Shown here: piece by piece, positions 25,863 to 37,529 of the stretch
How the letters are laid out: every line of letters begins with the position of its first letter
Position numbering within the stretch: position 1 is the stretch's first letter
DNA from: Numida meleagris
Lineage: Eukaryota; Chordata; Aves; Galliformes; Numididae
Assembly (NCBI RefSeq): GCF_002078875.1
Contig: NC_034412.1
Coordinates: forward strand, 11,264,286 to 11,328,285
DNA: 64,000 nt
Reading direction: 5' to 3'
The notes under the pieces: model-generated
Database searches by the model: none
What the model was told of the DNA's origin: nothing
Seen by the model: the letters and a program-made list of their open reading frames with translations, nothing else
Made by a program: the position numbers and the translations under genes

Positions 25863-27942
25863 CTGAGGGCAGAGGCTGCATGAGAGCTCAGCAGGTACTT
25901 CTGCCTCTTTTATGTTAAGATAAAGTTAATGTTTCAGATTCAAGGACCTACTGTGAATGTTAGAAATGGTGTAGCAATTCCATAGCACCTGTTCTTTCAT
26001 TTAGGTACCTGAACTTCAGTTCTTCCAAAACTCTGAAGTTTCAAAATTTGGCTCCAGCTAACATTGTGCAACAGGCTTTAGTATGGCCCTTGGCTTATTT
26101 TGGCAGCCAAAGACTCTTTGACCCAAAAAATAAACTGTTTGAGGCTGTAGAGGAGTGCCTGTAAAACCACAAGAGGATGGGGTTGGATTGGAGTCTGCTT
26201 TTAATGTTGTGTGGATGTGAAAACAAACATTCAGCTACTGGGTACTGCCTCCCAGCTGAGGCTCCCCCAGTGATTTGGTGATGATCCCCCCACATTCCAG
26301 CACAGCCAGCGAAGCAGAGGTCAGTGCATCAGAAGTTAGGCTGTAATCAAACCTTATACTTCCCACAGGAAAAAACTAAATCTTCTACCTTTCTAAGAAA
26401 TACACATAGCCATCTGCACCACAAAAGCCACAGAAGATTATTTATCATGAACCAACACATCATCCCAAAGCCACAGTCAGAACAGCCTAGGGTTCAATCA
26501 TTGCTTCCCAGGGGCCATTTTTGGCAACAGATGATCACTCATCCCTGCTCAAAACACCTTCAAATTGTGTCAGTGTCACATCAGAGAAGGTTTTTGTTCA
26601 GGAAATATAGTAAAACTTGCATGCAGGCTTCCCCAAGAGTTATCATTTCCCTGGTTTTGTCAATAGTATCCCTTCAACTGTTGTGCTTATGACCACCCCT
26701 AAGGAAATACAGGAATATGCTATACCAAACAGCAAAAGTCCTTCCTATTTTATGAACTTAAAAGAGCAGTCCTAGCCCCTTTGGAATTTACACTTTAATC
26801 TTTGGATTGTCAATATGTTATCAAGCCAGGCATACATTTGCTGCAACAAAAATAGCATATACAATGTGAAACTGCAAACTCAAAATTTAGGTGGTAATTA
26901 GTTCCAGTGGAATACTATAAAATATGTATTTTAAATACATTATTTGGAAAGTTTGATAAATCTATTAATTTCACTGTATTATTGAAAGGATTACCTGTTG
27001 AAATATTATGCAAATATTTTTGGAGCTTCATAATAATTGTTTTGATACTGGCTATATTATTATAAATCTAATTATTCTAAGAACTGAAACACTACTGCTC
27101 ACTAAACCTGGCTGTTGGCAACTATATTTATTCATCTTCTGCTTTCCAGTAAGTGCTTTTCAGAAATGCATTAGAGGGTTTTTCATTTTCAGATTTCCTG
27201 TTATGAGACACAAAGCACACTCCAGTGCTGTTTGTTGATATTCTTTGGGAATCTGCACCTATCTTTAATTTCAGAATATTAAAACTGCTTTTCCTAAAGG
27301 ATCTTACACTACCCACTTGTTCACTTACACAGCAATTCTATCCTTGTTGGGTGGGGTTTTTTTGTTTGTTTTTTAATTTTTCTACCACTCACAGTACTGT
27401 TTTATAAGGTGTCTCTAAGAAGTTCCAACTTAGACAATTTCTGTTAGTTCTTCAGGAAGCCACTAAGTTGGCTTACTTAGTGTAGAAAATGAGATCCTAT
27501 AGCTTATAAGTGTTTATGCACTACAAATGTACTACAAATAGTGAAGTTCTTTTCATTAGCTTGTGTTTATGATAAGACTGCAGCTAGCTGACATACTTGA
27601 AGTGTTTTCTAAAATAACAAATGCATTGGAGAAAAACAGAGTTAGAATTTGTTTTTCTATTGCTAAGAGAGTTATAAACAATGCTACCCTATATTTACTT
27701 GGTTAAGTTCCTTGGAGTTGGGCTGACTAATTAAAAGCAGAATTTGTGCTGCATGTCTACATTTTAAATGTATATCAATAAGGAAAAAAGTGTAATATCA
27801 AGCTGTCCAATATTGTGTAGACTCCCACCAACGAACCCATGCGATATAATGCAATCTATCATATCCTGACTATTTAACAGCACAGGTCCAATCCAGTTCA
27901 GTTGGGATTAGCCTAACCCAGGAATCTCAGCAAGGTCTATAG

Positions 27943-28941
27943 CATGGCTGTCCAACCTTCTGGCTTGCCTGGGCAGCACTCAGAGAGGAGGGCCATGAAT
28001 AAAACATATAAGTAACAAAAACTTTTTTTTCTTAATAAAATATAAAAAAGAGGGCAACAAAATCATATAACTAGTGGAATATTTGACCTCGGTTTTGTGA
28101 ACCCAATGCACACAAGTTGATTTTCACCCTGATGACACATGTTTAACTCATTTAACTGAACAGTAAAATCCAACAAAAAACCTAAATCTGGGAATCACTT
28201 TTCATCCTTAAGTTCTGGCACAAATTTTCCTTTTGATTCCATTTTGAAAATTATATATATATTTTTAAATTTTTACCCTGAGTTAGCCACCTCACTTCAG
28301 AAAAGCAAGTGATGTCCCCATAATCAGCATCCATACTTTTAAAGGAACTTCAGGAATTGGCAGAAACATTAATCAAATACAGAACATGAAACTATTTAAA
28401 AACATACCACCAGTTATTTTACATTTTGGGTGAGCTTTTTGAGACATTGAAAATTACAAAATTTGTCAGCACAATTCAAGTACTCTGGCTATTTCTTCCG
28501 CAGCTTGTTAACCTATTATATTGTTTTATGAAATAACACAATCCCATATTTAATAATTAGAAAAGAAAAATTGCATGTCTGCTTAATAACAAAAAACACG
28601 TCAACGCAGGCACACAAACAAGTGAGTAGGTTTAAATATTATAATTACTGGTAAACGCTACATTTTACTCACCGAACAGCAAAAGCACACGTAACATATA
28701 ATACAAGCAGGTTTTAATTTGACTGAGTGTGTGGTGGGCACGAGAGGCAGTTAGCACTGCACTGTGCCTTCCCCTCCATGGCATTCCATTGTCACCTACA
28801 CAGTATGCGCTCAAGCTACATTAAATTGACTAAAAAAAATATTGCTAAAAATCACATAATAAAATTAAAAGTTTATGATCTTATGGGGCCACAGTACTTG
28901 CTGTCCAGGGTCACATGCTGCCCACAGGTTGGATGTGCCTG
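27943..28941. mobile_element. Old hAT-like DNA transposon, probably non-autonomous
   Basis: The 999-base stretch begins CATGGCTGTCCAACCTT, and its right end read in reverse begins CAGGCACATCCAACCTGT. Both are imperfect inverted termini of the CAGGGGTGTCCAACC type known from hAT (Charlie-like) elements. Eight-base flanks GTCTATAG (27935-27942) and GCCCGTAG (28942-28949) agree at five positions, and all three differences are transitions, as expected of an aged 8-base hAT target duplication. The AT-rich interior shows no transposase I can recognise. The family name is an inference from the termini. Confidence 0.6.
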
Positions 28942-30651
28942 GCCCGTAGCTAAGAACACATTGCTGCTGGAACACAGCACAGCCCAAACTGTACTGTGAA
29001 CCACTGTACTAGCATTGTCCCTCTCTCCACTTCCAGGTTCATGAAGATTGAGTCAACTCCAATTCCAACAATTGCTCATAATTCAAGACTTGTCCTAAAC
29101 TCTGAGGCTTGAGCTGCCTTTGTGTTGTGCAACTGCAAAGCACACAGTAGCCCTGGCAAAGAGTGGCAGTTCAAAATACCACTTCAAAAGAAATGCAGTC
29201 TGGTTCTAAACTCACTTCATCACTGCTTGATGCACAAGAATGGAGAAATCTGATTCATTACAGATGTTTTGCAAATTTCATGTTTGCTAAGTCAAACTAC
29301 GAAAATGTAGAAAATATCAGGAATCAAATTGTCCAGGAAGCAAGTTTATTAAAAACAATGGAAACACTATCATGCAATTCTAAAGACACAATGATTGAAC
29401 CACATGAGCACTAAGTTGAGCAAAGCACAGTGAAAGTTCAACCTGCAGAAGTAGTAAGCTGCCATTTTCTATACTAGACAGCCACTGAAGGGAAGATAGC
29501 ACAAGTGTTTTGACAATGGATCTCAAAATTTGTGGGGGGAGAAAAAAGCTCTGTTTCAGAAATATCAGGTATCACCCTTGCGAGACATGACTAGTCCTAA
29601 TATCCTGTCCTCATTCCCGCCTTCTTCCTGCCCCAAGTGCCAATCCATTACCCATGCTCATCTTACTTTGCTTGTCTCTTCTGCTAATGAGCTTCCACTT
29701 CTTCAATTCAGACAAAACAAGTGGGGATCAGATCTCCTTTTGCTCTTTCCAGCAGGGAAAAGTAACTGAATGTCAAACAGAATGTCACATTTGAAAAATG
29801 ATTTGGAGTTTTTGTTTCACTTGCTCTTAATAAAACTGTTCATGTCTCTGGTATTGAAACACCTAGTACCTACAGTGCAATGGTCCATTCAGTCTCTACT
29901 TAAACTCCCTGCCCTCCATCCACCTACATATAATTTGTGGGGGAATAGATTCTGAAACAGTCAGTTTGATTTTTAAAATGTCTTTTTGCTTTTAGGTTTA
30001 CTGCTCATTAGTGAAACAGTAGCCTACATATACCCATGTAGACCATTCAGACTGAGAAGCTGGTAATTGACTAGTATGTCTCTTACAGTAAGGACTGGAC
30101 AATATATTGTCCATATTCTGTTTCTGCATGAAAATCCTTGCATACACATGTGTGGCTAACATTAAAATCCTCATTTTCATTCCTCAAATATAGTTAAGTG
30201 GTGGGTGCAAATTATCAGCAAATGCTGTCATAGCACCAGTTAACCACAAATGTCAATACATTTCATGGAGAAATATTTTGTATTCTGAAACGATGAGTAA
30301 TTAAAGTAGCAGTGGTTCAGGCAACAAGAGACCAGCCAGATCACAAACATAATTCATCACCCACTGAGCCTTTCCTCTGATTCCTCTCGCCACAAATACC
30401 TGTGTGCAAAAGCACTGGTCCCCCAGAGGGACTCCTGCTTTGTAGATTAAACAGTTGGACCCTCAGCCTCTGCGTCTCTGCATGCCCTTGTTTGTCCCCA
30501 GTCTCCCTTGCAGGGAGCATCCCCCATGGCTTGCACAGCACTCAGTACACTGCCTGTCCTCTTCCACTTCACATCCTTGCATTGCTCCCATTGCCACATA
30601 CGGATGCTCTGTGTGTATATCATTGTGATGACAGTGTGGCGGGATACTTAC

Positions 30652-30692
30652 CACATACTGAATGTACTTGTGAAAATCCCGATCTCTCCTTG
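30652..30692 (-). CDS. Possible 41-base exon
   Basis: On the minus strand an acceptor AAATGCCAG and a strong donor GTG|GTAAGT bound 41 bases. All three frames are open, so coding status cannot be read from this piece alone. Starting in phase 0, as left by the 34.4 kb exon, it reads QGEIGIFTSTFSM with two bases over. In another frame it reads RRDRDFHKYIQYV. Chance is a real possibility. An RNA read spanning either junction would settle it. Confidence 0.25.
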
Positions 30693-32102
30693 CTGGCATT
30701 TATACATATAACACTTTTAAGGAAGTTTGTTTGGTTACCAAGGGGAGGTGAGAGTGTTCTGGGTACCGAGGCCCCTCGTCCACATAGAACTACAATGCTT
30801 TTTTTTTTTTTTTCCCTGTCCTGCACATCAGCTGCTACAGAACTTGAGCAGAGCCGGCTATCTCATCCCTGCCACTGCCTTCTGGAGCCCTCTACTTCCT
30901 TTCATGTTACTCACAACACCCTTTGGTATTTTTAGGAATATCAATTTGTACTTTTCAGGAAAATATCTGTGTATGCCAAAGAAATACTCCACAAACCTGG
31001 CAGATACATTATCTGAAGATACCTTAAGCCAATAAATTAGGTGACTGCTTCTAAGCCAATCACCTCCCAGTTTTCACACCATCACAATTTTGTGACCTCT
31101 CAGTTTATACTCTCTAACAAGAATGTAAAGACACAAACAAAAATGTAATACCGTCCACTTATAGTTTGCCTTATGTCTTTTCCCATTTCCCACTGCAATT
31201 CTCAGTTTATTCTCTTACTCCCATTTCTAATGGCTTCTTGGCATCCTGTTTGCTAACAACATACTATTAGCACTTCTCTGTTATCATCCCTTCTTCAGCT
31301 GCCTAACACAACATTAATATTAGCATCAGCACTGTCATGTTATCAGGTAACACAGTTGCATGAAAAAATACAACAGTTGTGCAGCAGTTACAGTGTAATT
31401 ACTTAGTGCCACTCAATCTGAAGAGCCACAGTTACAGGTTGCATAATCAATTAAACTTCTGAATTCTGCTCTTATAAGAAACCTCTGAAACAATGCCACC
31501 ACAGAGGTTTCTCAATCCTGCCTGCAACTGATTTGCAGCTGTGATGTAGGAAAGCAAGCCAAAGTCTGAGGTCTGCCTTTTTCTTCTACTGTTTCCAATG
31601 GCAAGAACACACTACTTCGGTCCCCAAACCTCCTGAGTTAATTGATGTTTTTAAGGAAAATCTGCTTGGCATGATTTCCACTGCTAGATGACTAAATTTG
31701 CACTCTGTATAAGGTATTCTTCAGCCTTGGACACAGAAATCAGAAAGCAAAGAGTAAAGTACTTTTTCCAATGAACGTTAATGATCCATAAATGATTGTT
31801 TACGAATATAAATCGTATCCAAATGAGAAGTGAATAAACATCCTGATGCCTATTCCCTTGACATCTTTTACTTGTATCATGTCTAGATATCTGGAGAACT
31901 ACTCTAACAGGCTGCATTCATGCATGGGACAATTTTCTTTCCTGAATAACAGTATTTTCTGTTTGCCTGCTATATATTTATTAATGAACTTTGTGGGGGG
32001 AAAAATATCTTAAATTATAACAAATATACCAATAACCTGCATCTAAGTTTAGTTACTAGTATGTCAACTAAAGTTTGATAAGGAAGACTAAGATGAAACA
32101 AA

Positions 32103-32157
32103 GAAATATATACATACATACAGAAGATGTGTGTATATATGTATGTACATACATTTC
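32103..32157. repeat. Imperfect AT/CA palindrome
   Basis: Alternating 'atatatacatacatacatac' and 'gtgtatatatgtatgtacatac' arms, bracketed by gaaat and atttc, can fold back into an imperfect hairpin. It is probably a mutated TA/CA microsatellite. Confidence 0.5.
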
Positions 32158-32713
32158 TACACTTCTCTCATATAAAGTATGATATGATATGAAAGTATTT
32201 GTAATCTTTCCTTTTTAATTTAGCATTTGTGCTAATAATTGTGGCATTTCCTGGTGAACTTTCAAAGGCTATGTGATATATTAATCCACCAAAAACACGG
32301 TGGATCGTTTGCACAGAAGTTGATTTTTCCAATTAGGGTGAGCCAGCTCGCCACTCATTTCTTGGGGTAGCTCAGTTTTGGACTAGAAAATTTTTACAGT
32401 AGACTACAGTAACAAAAACTTTGGAAATGCTCACACACCCAAATCAGTCTCACAGACAAGTATGGCTTTTGTTACATTTATGAGAAGAGTTGTGAAGCTT
32501 TTTTTAAGGGGGAGGAGATGGGGGATAGACAGATTTTATTTATTTTGTAAAACTGACCTCACCTCTCTCTCTGGGAGAGAGATTAATGAAAATAAAAGAC
32601 ATAAGAAGGAATATATAACTCTCCCCAAATAAAAATGAAAACCAAAAATCTTAATGCTAAGCATCAGATGAGGGAAATATGAGGGAAAGGGGTATTATTT
32701 CCTGTCCTCCCAC

Positions 32714-32714
32714 A

Positions 32715-32737
<23 letters not shown>
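32714..32737 (+). repeat. Poly-A run (about 24)
   Basis: An uninterrupted A tract follows 'ctcccac'. No SINE or processed transcript is recognisable to its left, so it is treated as simple repeat. Confidence 0.85.
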
Positions 32738-32745
<8 letters not shown>

Positions 32746-33539
32746 GCTGGAAAGCATTTTTTTTATTTCATGAAATACACCCTTGTTCACTACTGAAACA
32801 TCCCAGAGTAAAGAACTTTCAACCAAACTTCAGTGTTTCTACAAAAACCCATCTTCACCCCTCATTCTCATAACAGACACAGCCTTGAATTGCTTGCTAT
32901 ACTGCTTATGTTAATAGTGACACACCATGTGTGCAGCAAATTAAAATGCGACCACTGTGAGGAAGACTGCTACAACATAAATTTAGCACAATCAACAAGA
33001 AGAGTTTAACCAAAATCTTATTTCTGAGTTCCCTTTTAGAATACACAATAAATATCTGATAAAATCAGAAAGCATCAGGAAGATTTAAGGAATTTTTTCT
33101 CCATCATTGCAATTGCTCCTTCTGACAAATTTATTCAAGAGAAACAGTCATCCATCTATAAAAATAAGATGCTGCTTCTTGAAGAAGGCAAAGACCAGAC
33201 AAATTTAGTGTCTGGTCCAATAAAGGAACTTTTTTTCCTGGAAGTTTTCTAGCTGCAGAATGACAACATGTCACAGTACAAGTCCTACTTGCACATCCAT
33301 TAAAATACAGCATTGGCTAGAAATGTCTTTCTTTTTTTAAAAAAAGGAGTGAGACTTAATACCTTTTTAAAGCCATTTGATATGAAGTTCAATCTATGCA
33401 TTAACTGAATAAAATAAAACCCCTGTAAACAAAGAATCAGTTTAGTCAGCAAGTTAGTTTGAGCAGAAAATTATAACCTCTACACTTTAAAGTTATCATC
33501 CTATCCATTTCTCAAGTCAAACCAGTGACTGCCAACCAG

Positions 33540-33712
33540 ATCACAGAATCGCAGGGGTAGGAAGGGACCTCAAGAGATCATCAAGTCCAACCCCCCTGCT
33601 ACAGCAGGTACCCTACAGCAGGTTGCACAGGTAGGCATCCAGATGGGTCTTGAATATCTCCAAGGAAGGAGATTCCACCACGTCTCTGGGCCGCCTGTTC
33701 CAGTGCTCAGAT
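33540..33712 (-). mobile_element. CR1 LINE 3' fragment
   Basis: The stretch starting 'atcacagaatcgcaggggtaggaagggacctcaagagatcatcaagtccaacccccctgc' and ending 'ctctgggccgcctgttccagtgctc' is a reverse-oriented CR1 tail. Its 'tacagcaggtaccctacagcaggttgcacag' segment marks a subfamily distinct from the other copies here. Confidence 0.88.
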
Positions 33713-34357
33713 CAGTAAATTGAGTCTGGGGAGTCAAGTACATCACTGTAATTTATTGCAAGGCTTCTGCTTTACTTACAGAACAGAAAGATACAAAAAT
33801 TTATATGGATTTTTAACTACTGCATAGTTCAGAGAGCTAGCATACATCTTTTCTAAGCAGTTTTCTTCACTGTCTAAAGAATTATATTCTTAGGTGAGCA
33901 CTCTCTTCATTGTCCCTTTTCTTCAGCATTTCTGAAAAATCAGCATTTATTCCATTTCCACAGTAATTTCTAGCTTGCTTGAACACTGATCTCTGCATTT
34001 ACTTGGTAAGTTTTTAGTGTTAAGCTACCAGGCTAAATGCTCTTCTAACATCATCTTATCTTTTCAAGTGTACTTCTGCTCATTTAGCTTCCTGGCCAAC
34101 ACTTATCATTGGGTGCTTAGACAACTTTCACATTCTCAAATTAGTCCCAGAATTTAGTGACTTTTTCCATCGTCCTTCATACTAAAGCAATCTGATATCC
34201 AGTATGTAGTCTTTAGAGTTCTTCTATCTTGGACAGCTATTATGGTGGTATTCTGTTAAAAACTTTTAAAACAAAGCATTACTTGTTTAGTACTTTATTT
34301 CCTTACATTATTTAGAAAGCATTTGCAGAAAATAAAGTAAAAAAAAGCAGGACTTAC

Positions 34358-34481
34358 ACCACATGCCTCATTTAACCTGTATCTAGCCCGTTTCCATATG
34401 GCAAAACCGGGAGCGTTTCTCTCCAAAAACTCCACTGGTAGTTGCAGGATCTGGTTGGTGTAATGCTCATGTTGTAGCACA
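34358..34481 (-). CDS. Candidate coding exon, same unidentified gene
   Basis: On the minus strand the acceptor GATTTTTTCAG precedes 124 bases: one base completing a codon, then 41 open codons, then the consensus donor GTAAGT. The peptide contains ILQLPVEFLERNAPGFAIWK followed by RARYRLNEACG. It looks helical and globular, with conserved-looking proline and tryptophan. The start phase matches the 43.0 kb exon and the exon ends in phase 0. I cannot assign a family. With the 51.8 and 55.1 kb exons this is among the best evidence for a real gene here. Confidence 0.6.
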
Positions 34482-34708
34482 CTGAAAAAATCATGCAAAA
34501 CAGCTGGTACCAGTCATGGGATAAGTACGTAAGACTCTCATTATTCCTATTTTTTCACCCTGTTGTATGAAAAAATTGGCACCAAGAAAAATTCTAGTTT
34601 TCTAAAGTAGTCCTGCTCTGTCCTAAAACTTGATCTCAGTGCCAACAATCTGCAAATTGAACACTGTCACACAAAGACTAAATGAAAGATTAAGTTAGAG
34701 AAACCCCG

Positions 34709-34741
34709 TTTTTTTTTGTTTTTTTGTTTTTTTGTTTTTTT
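34709..34741 (+). repeat. (GT7)n simple repeat
   Basis: A T-run pattern broken by G every eight bases, about four units. It lies about 230 bases upstream (minus-strand sense) of the 34.4 kb exon. Confidence 0.8.
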
Positions 34742-36966
34742 AACTTTCTCCAGGACTTGCACATCTGTGCTCTATATGCCTTGATAACTTTTTCCACCTT
34801 TTGCAATCATGTAGAGTGGATCTGTATGCCAAGTGATCTTACAATGTTCTATTACAAACTATTCTTAATGATAACACATATCTACAAACTGTTAAAAAAA
34901 ATAAGCCAATCTGAAAATGACACAGTTGCAAAAGACCACTGCTTCATGTGAAATCAACAAATTGTTTTCAGCAAGCTACCCTGAGTTTACATCTCAAGTT
35001 CAGCATCCGCGTACAATATCTTTAACTAGAGCTAGGTCACACTTGTATATACAACCTTGCTCTGATTTGTTCCTGCCCACACATCTGGCCAGTGGCAGGG
35101 AATCAGTGTTGAAATCCTCAGTTAAAACATTTAGAATATTTTACCCTTTAGGTCTGATTGTGTTATGCTGGCCTTGCAACCTTAAAAGTAAGAGATATCT
35201 TACAGCTTCAGTTGGGCTTCATTTGCAATTTCTTTCCTTTTATAGCTATTCATCCCTACACAAAGTGATAGCATTAAGTTCTACTATATCAAAGTTTACT
35301 TTCCTCAGGCAAATTTTTCAGTATAAGGATGTTAAAAGCTATCACCATCAGTTTTCAGTATTATTCTGCAATTCAACATTTATCTCTAATGTAGACAAAG
35401 ATATCATCATTTTACTAGAGCAGATTTTCTGACTAATTTTGTCCTCAGTCTATTTCACTTCCTCCCTTCTTTGGTGCAAGTGGGAAAGTCATTTTAAAAA
35501 CAAAAACAAGAAAAGCAGATCTCTCTCACATTGAAGTGTTCAACCAGAAGATCCCCAGAGGCTTCTGCGATAGCTTATTTATAATATAATTCAACTAGAG
35601 TGGTTAAGTGATGCTGCTGTACAGTTTAAGTGCTTTTGCTAATTTTCCTGGCCCCAAGGAGGTTTGTATCACATATTTCATCTGAAGTGATATACATTTC
35701 AGAGAGCAATCACAAACACTCCCTAAGGAGTGCAGTGGGACATCTGGGCAAAGAACTTCCTTTTACAAATATACATCCCACATTATTTTGTGGTCACTCT
35801 TACATTGATCTGTGCATTCACTTTGCTCCGCTTCCCATTTGGGATTCTGCTACAGACTTAAATGCCAACACACATTACAGATGTACATACATACACTATT
35901 AACATGCTTTAATATCTGTGATCAAACATGTGCATGAAAACAAAAGTAATTTTTGTCTTGGTAGAATCCAAAATCAGACTATCTTCCTAACTGTGAACGC
36001 CATGGCTGAAAGCCACACACACATAACACTGCTTCGGAGATAAAAGGATGAGAAGTTCCAGGAGTAGTTTGCAGATTTCCTGGGGGATCTATTATCCCAC
36101 TGTAGGATGCATGATTCAGTTTCTGAATAACACAGTGATACTGATCTCAACAGTCCTAGCTGGCTCACATCATCCAACGGCCATTTAGATTACCTAGCAA
36201 TCCCCAAGTGAGTCTAGGAACACCAAGTGGTTCACCATGACCCAAAAGCTACTGAGCTAGAATACAAAAAGCTTAGCGTAGAAGACATTCTAGCTCAAGT
36301 GGTTGTCGCTGAAGTGGTGCAGGGTTAATTGTTAAAGTTTATGCTTATGTTCTCTAATGATCACATCAATGGCTGTAAAATCTACCACTGCATGAGAGCA
36401 GACATATGGATTGAACCAGAAAGTATCATAAATGCCACAGACACATCCATAGTGTAACAATTAGCTAGAATCAATGAAAACACCAAAAACCATACAAGTT
36501 TCACATTGCTGTATTTTCCGTAACATGCTAGATACCTAGAAAACTAACAGCTCTAGGCCTAGCGAACTATCAAAGCAATGATGAAAGAGATGGGAAAACA
36601 TTTATTATGCTATTTAGCCTACAGAGCTCAGTATTTTTCACATTAACTAAACTGTTAAACTGAATCCAATGCTACCCTATGCTAGGTGGGCATACACTTA
36701 AAGCTGGGACCCCAGAACAAGTATTTAAGACATAGGAAAGCGTGAAACATTAACGCTGCCTCTGCACAAGGAAAGACATCTGGATCACTGGGCCCCTCTC
36801 TTTTGGAAGGACTTGCACATAAGACAGTGTTAATAGATGTTGTATAGGCCTAAAGAAGCTTAAATTACACCAACAGAATTATTCATGTATCAAGAAGCCC
36901 AAACAACATCCAGTCCAGTCCTGCAGAAATCCAACTAGTGACATTATTAAGATTGCTTTTATATGT

Positions 36967-37529
36967 ACTTTTGGTCACTCCAAAAGTAATACCTCCTCTT
37001 TATTTCCATGGAAACTACAACAGATACAAAGAACACAATAAAACATTATTTGATAGAGCATATTCTAAGCTACAAAACCCTATTTTCAACATAGTCACCA
37101 CAATTAGCTATGCATTTTTTGCCAGTGATGGACAAGAGCATGCATGCCATGCTCATAAACACCTGCACCAGTAGAGGTGACCCACTGTCACCACTGCTGA
37201 AACGCACCACCCACTGTCTTACTGTGCTTACATCTACTGTTTCATCTCCATAAATGTTCAGCAAGTGTTGATGAACATCAATGGGTGCCATCTTTTTCTG
37301 CATGGAGAAATTCAATTCCACACCTTTGCTTCACATGCCCTTCCATGTCAGACACCATTCTGTCAGACTGGCCCTCTGCTGCCATCCTGTTACATGACAA
37401 AAAAAATGTAACAGGATATTGTCAGGAAGGTTCAACCTCTACTGCCACACCACCAACATCTGCCTCCGACATTGTGGGCCAACATAATAAAATAGGAGGC
37501 ATATACTGGAGCAGCCCTCATATATTGTA
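36967..37529 (-). mobile_element. Mariner-type (Galluhop/Mariner1_GG-like) deletion derivative
   Basis: Both ends carry matching inverted termini: 'ctccaaaagtaatacctcct' at the left (from 36978), and at the right the reverse complement of 'ctccagtatatgcctcctat'. The sequence 'aataaaataggaggcat' and the interior are familiar from a common chicken mariner family. On the minus strand, a remnant frame (37321 to 37070) has the mariner helix-turn-helix region (IDVHQHLLNIYGDETVDVST, then VRQWVVRFSSGDSG). It then jumps to a C-terminal-like KKCIANCGDYVENRVL. The catalytic DDD/E core is absent, so the copy is non-autonomous, about 560 bases long. The exact ends and TA target duplication are uncertain by a few bases. 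Confidence 0.85.
37070..37321 (-). pseudogene. Internally deleted mariner transposase remnant
   Basis: This short open frame inside the mariner derivative encodes part of the N-terminal DNA-binding domain joined directly to the last residues of a mariner transposase. The missing middle includes all three catalytic acidic residues. It ends with the tail after GDYVE, as autonomous transposases of this superfamily do. It cannot make a working enzyme. Elements like this are mobilised in trans by intact relatives. Confidence 0.7.

Larger units (their letters stand above)
28950..33539. other. Intron-like sequence
   Basis: Unique sequence with a T run near 30799, a poly-A run at 32714 and the AT palindrome at 32.1 kb. 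The 30402-30935 plus-strand open frame looks random. Confidence 0.45.

Noticed and set aside
30402..30935. 177-codon plus-strand open frame
   Set aside because: Cys/His/Leu/Pro-rich translation of ordinary sequence with a long T run inside. No start, splice or domain support.
33777..33821. Segment reading VVKNPYKFLYLSVL with donor TCT|GTAAGT
   Set aside because: The phase does not follow from the 34.4 kb exon and the composition is AT-driven.
34917..35432. 171-codon plus-strand open frame
   Set aside because: Random composition, no domain, on the strand opposite the gene.
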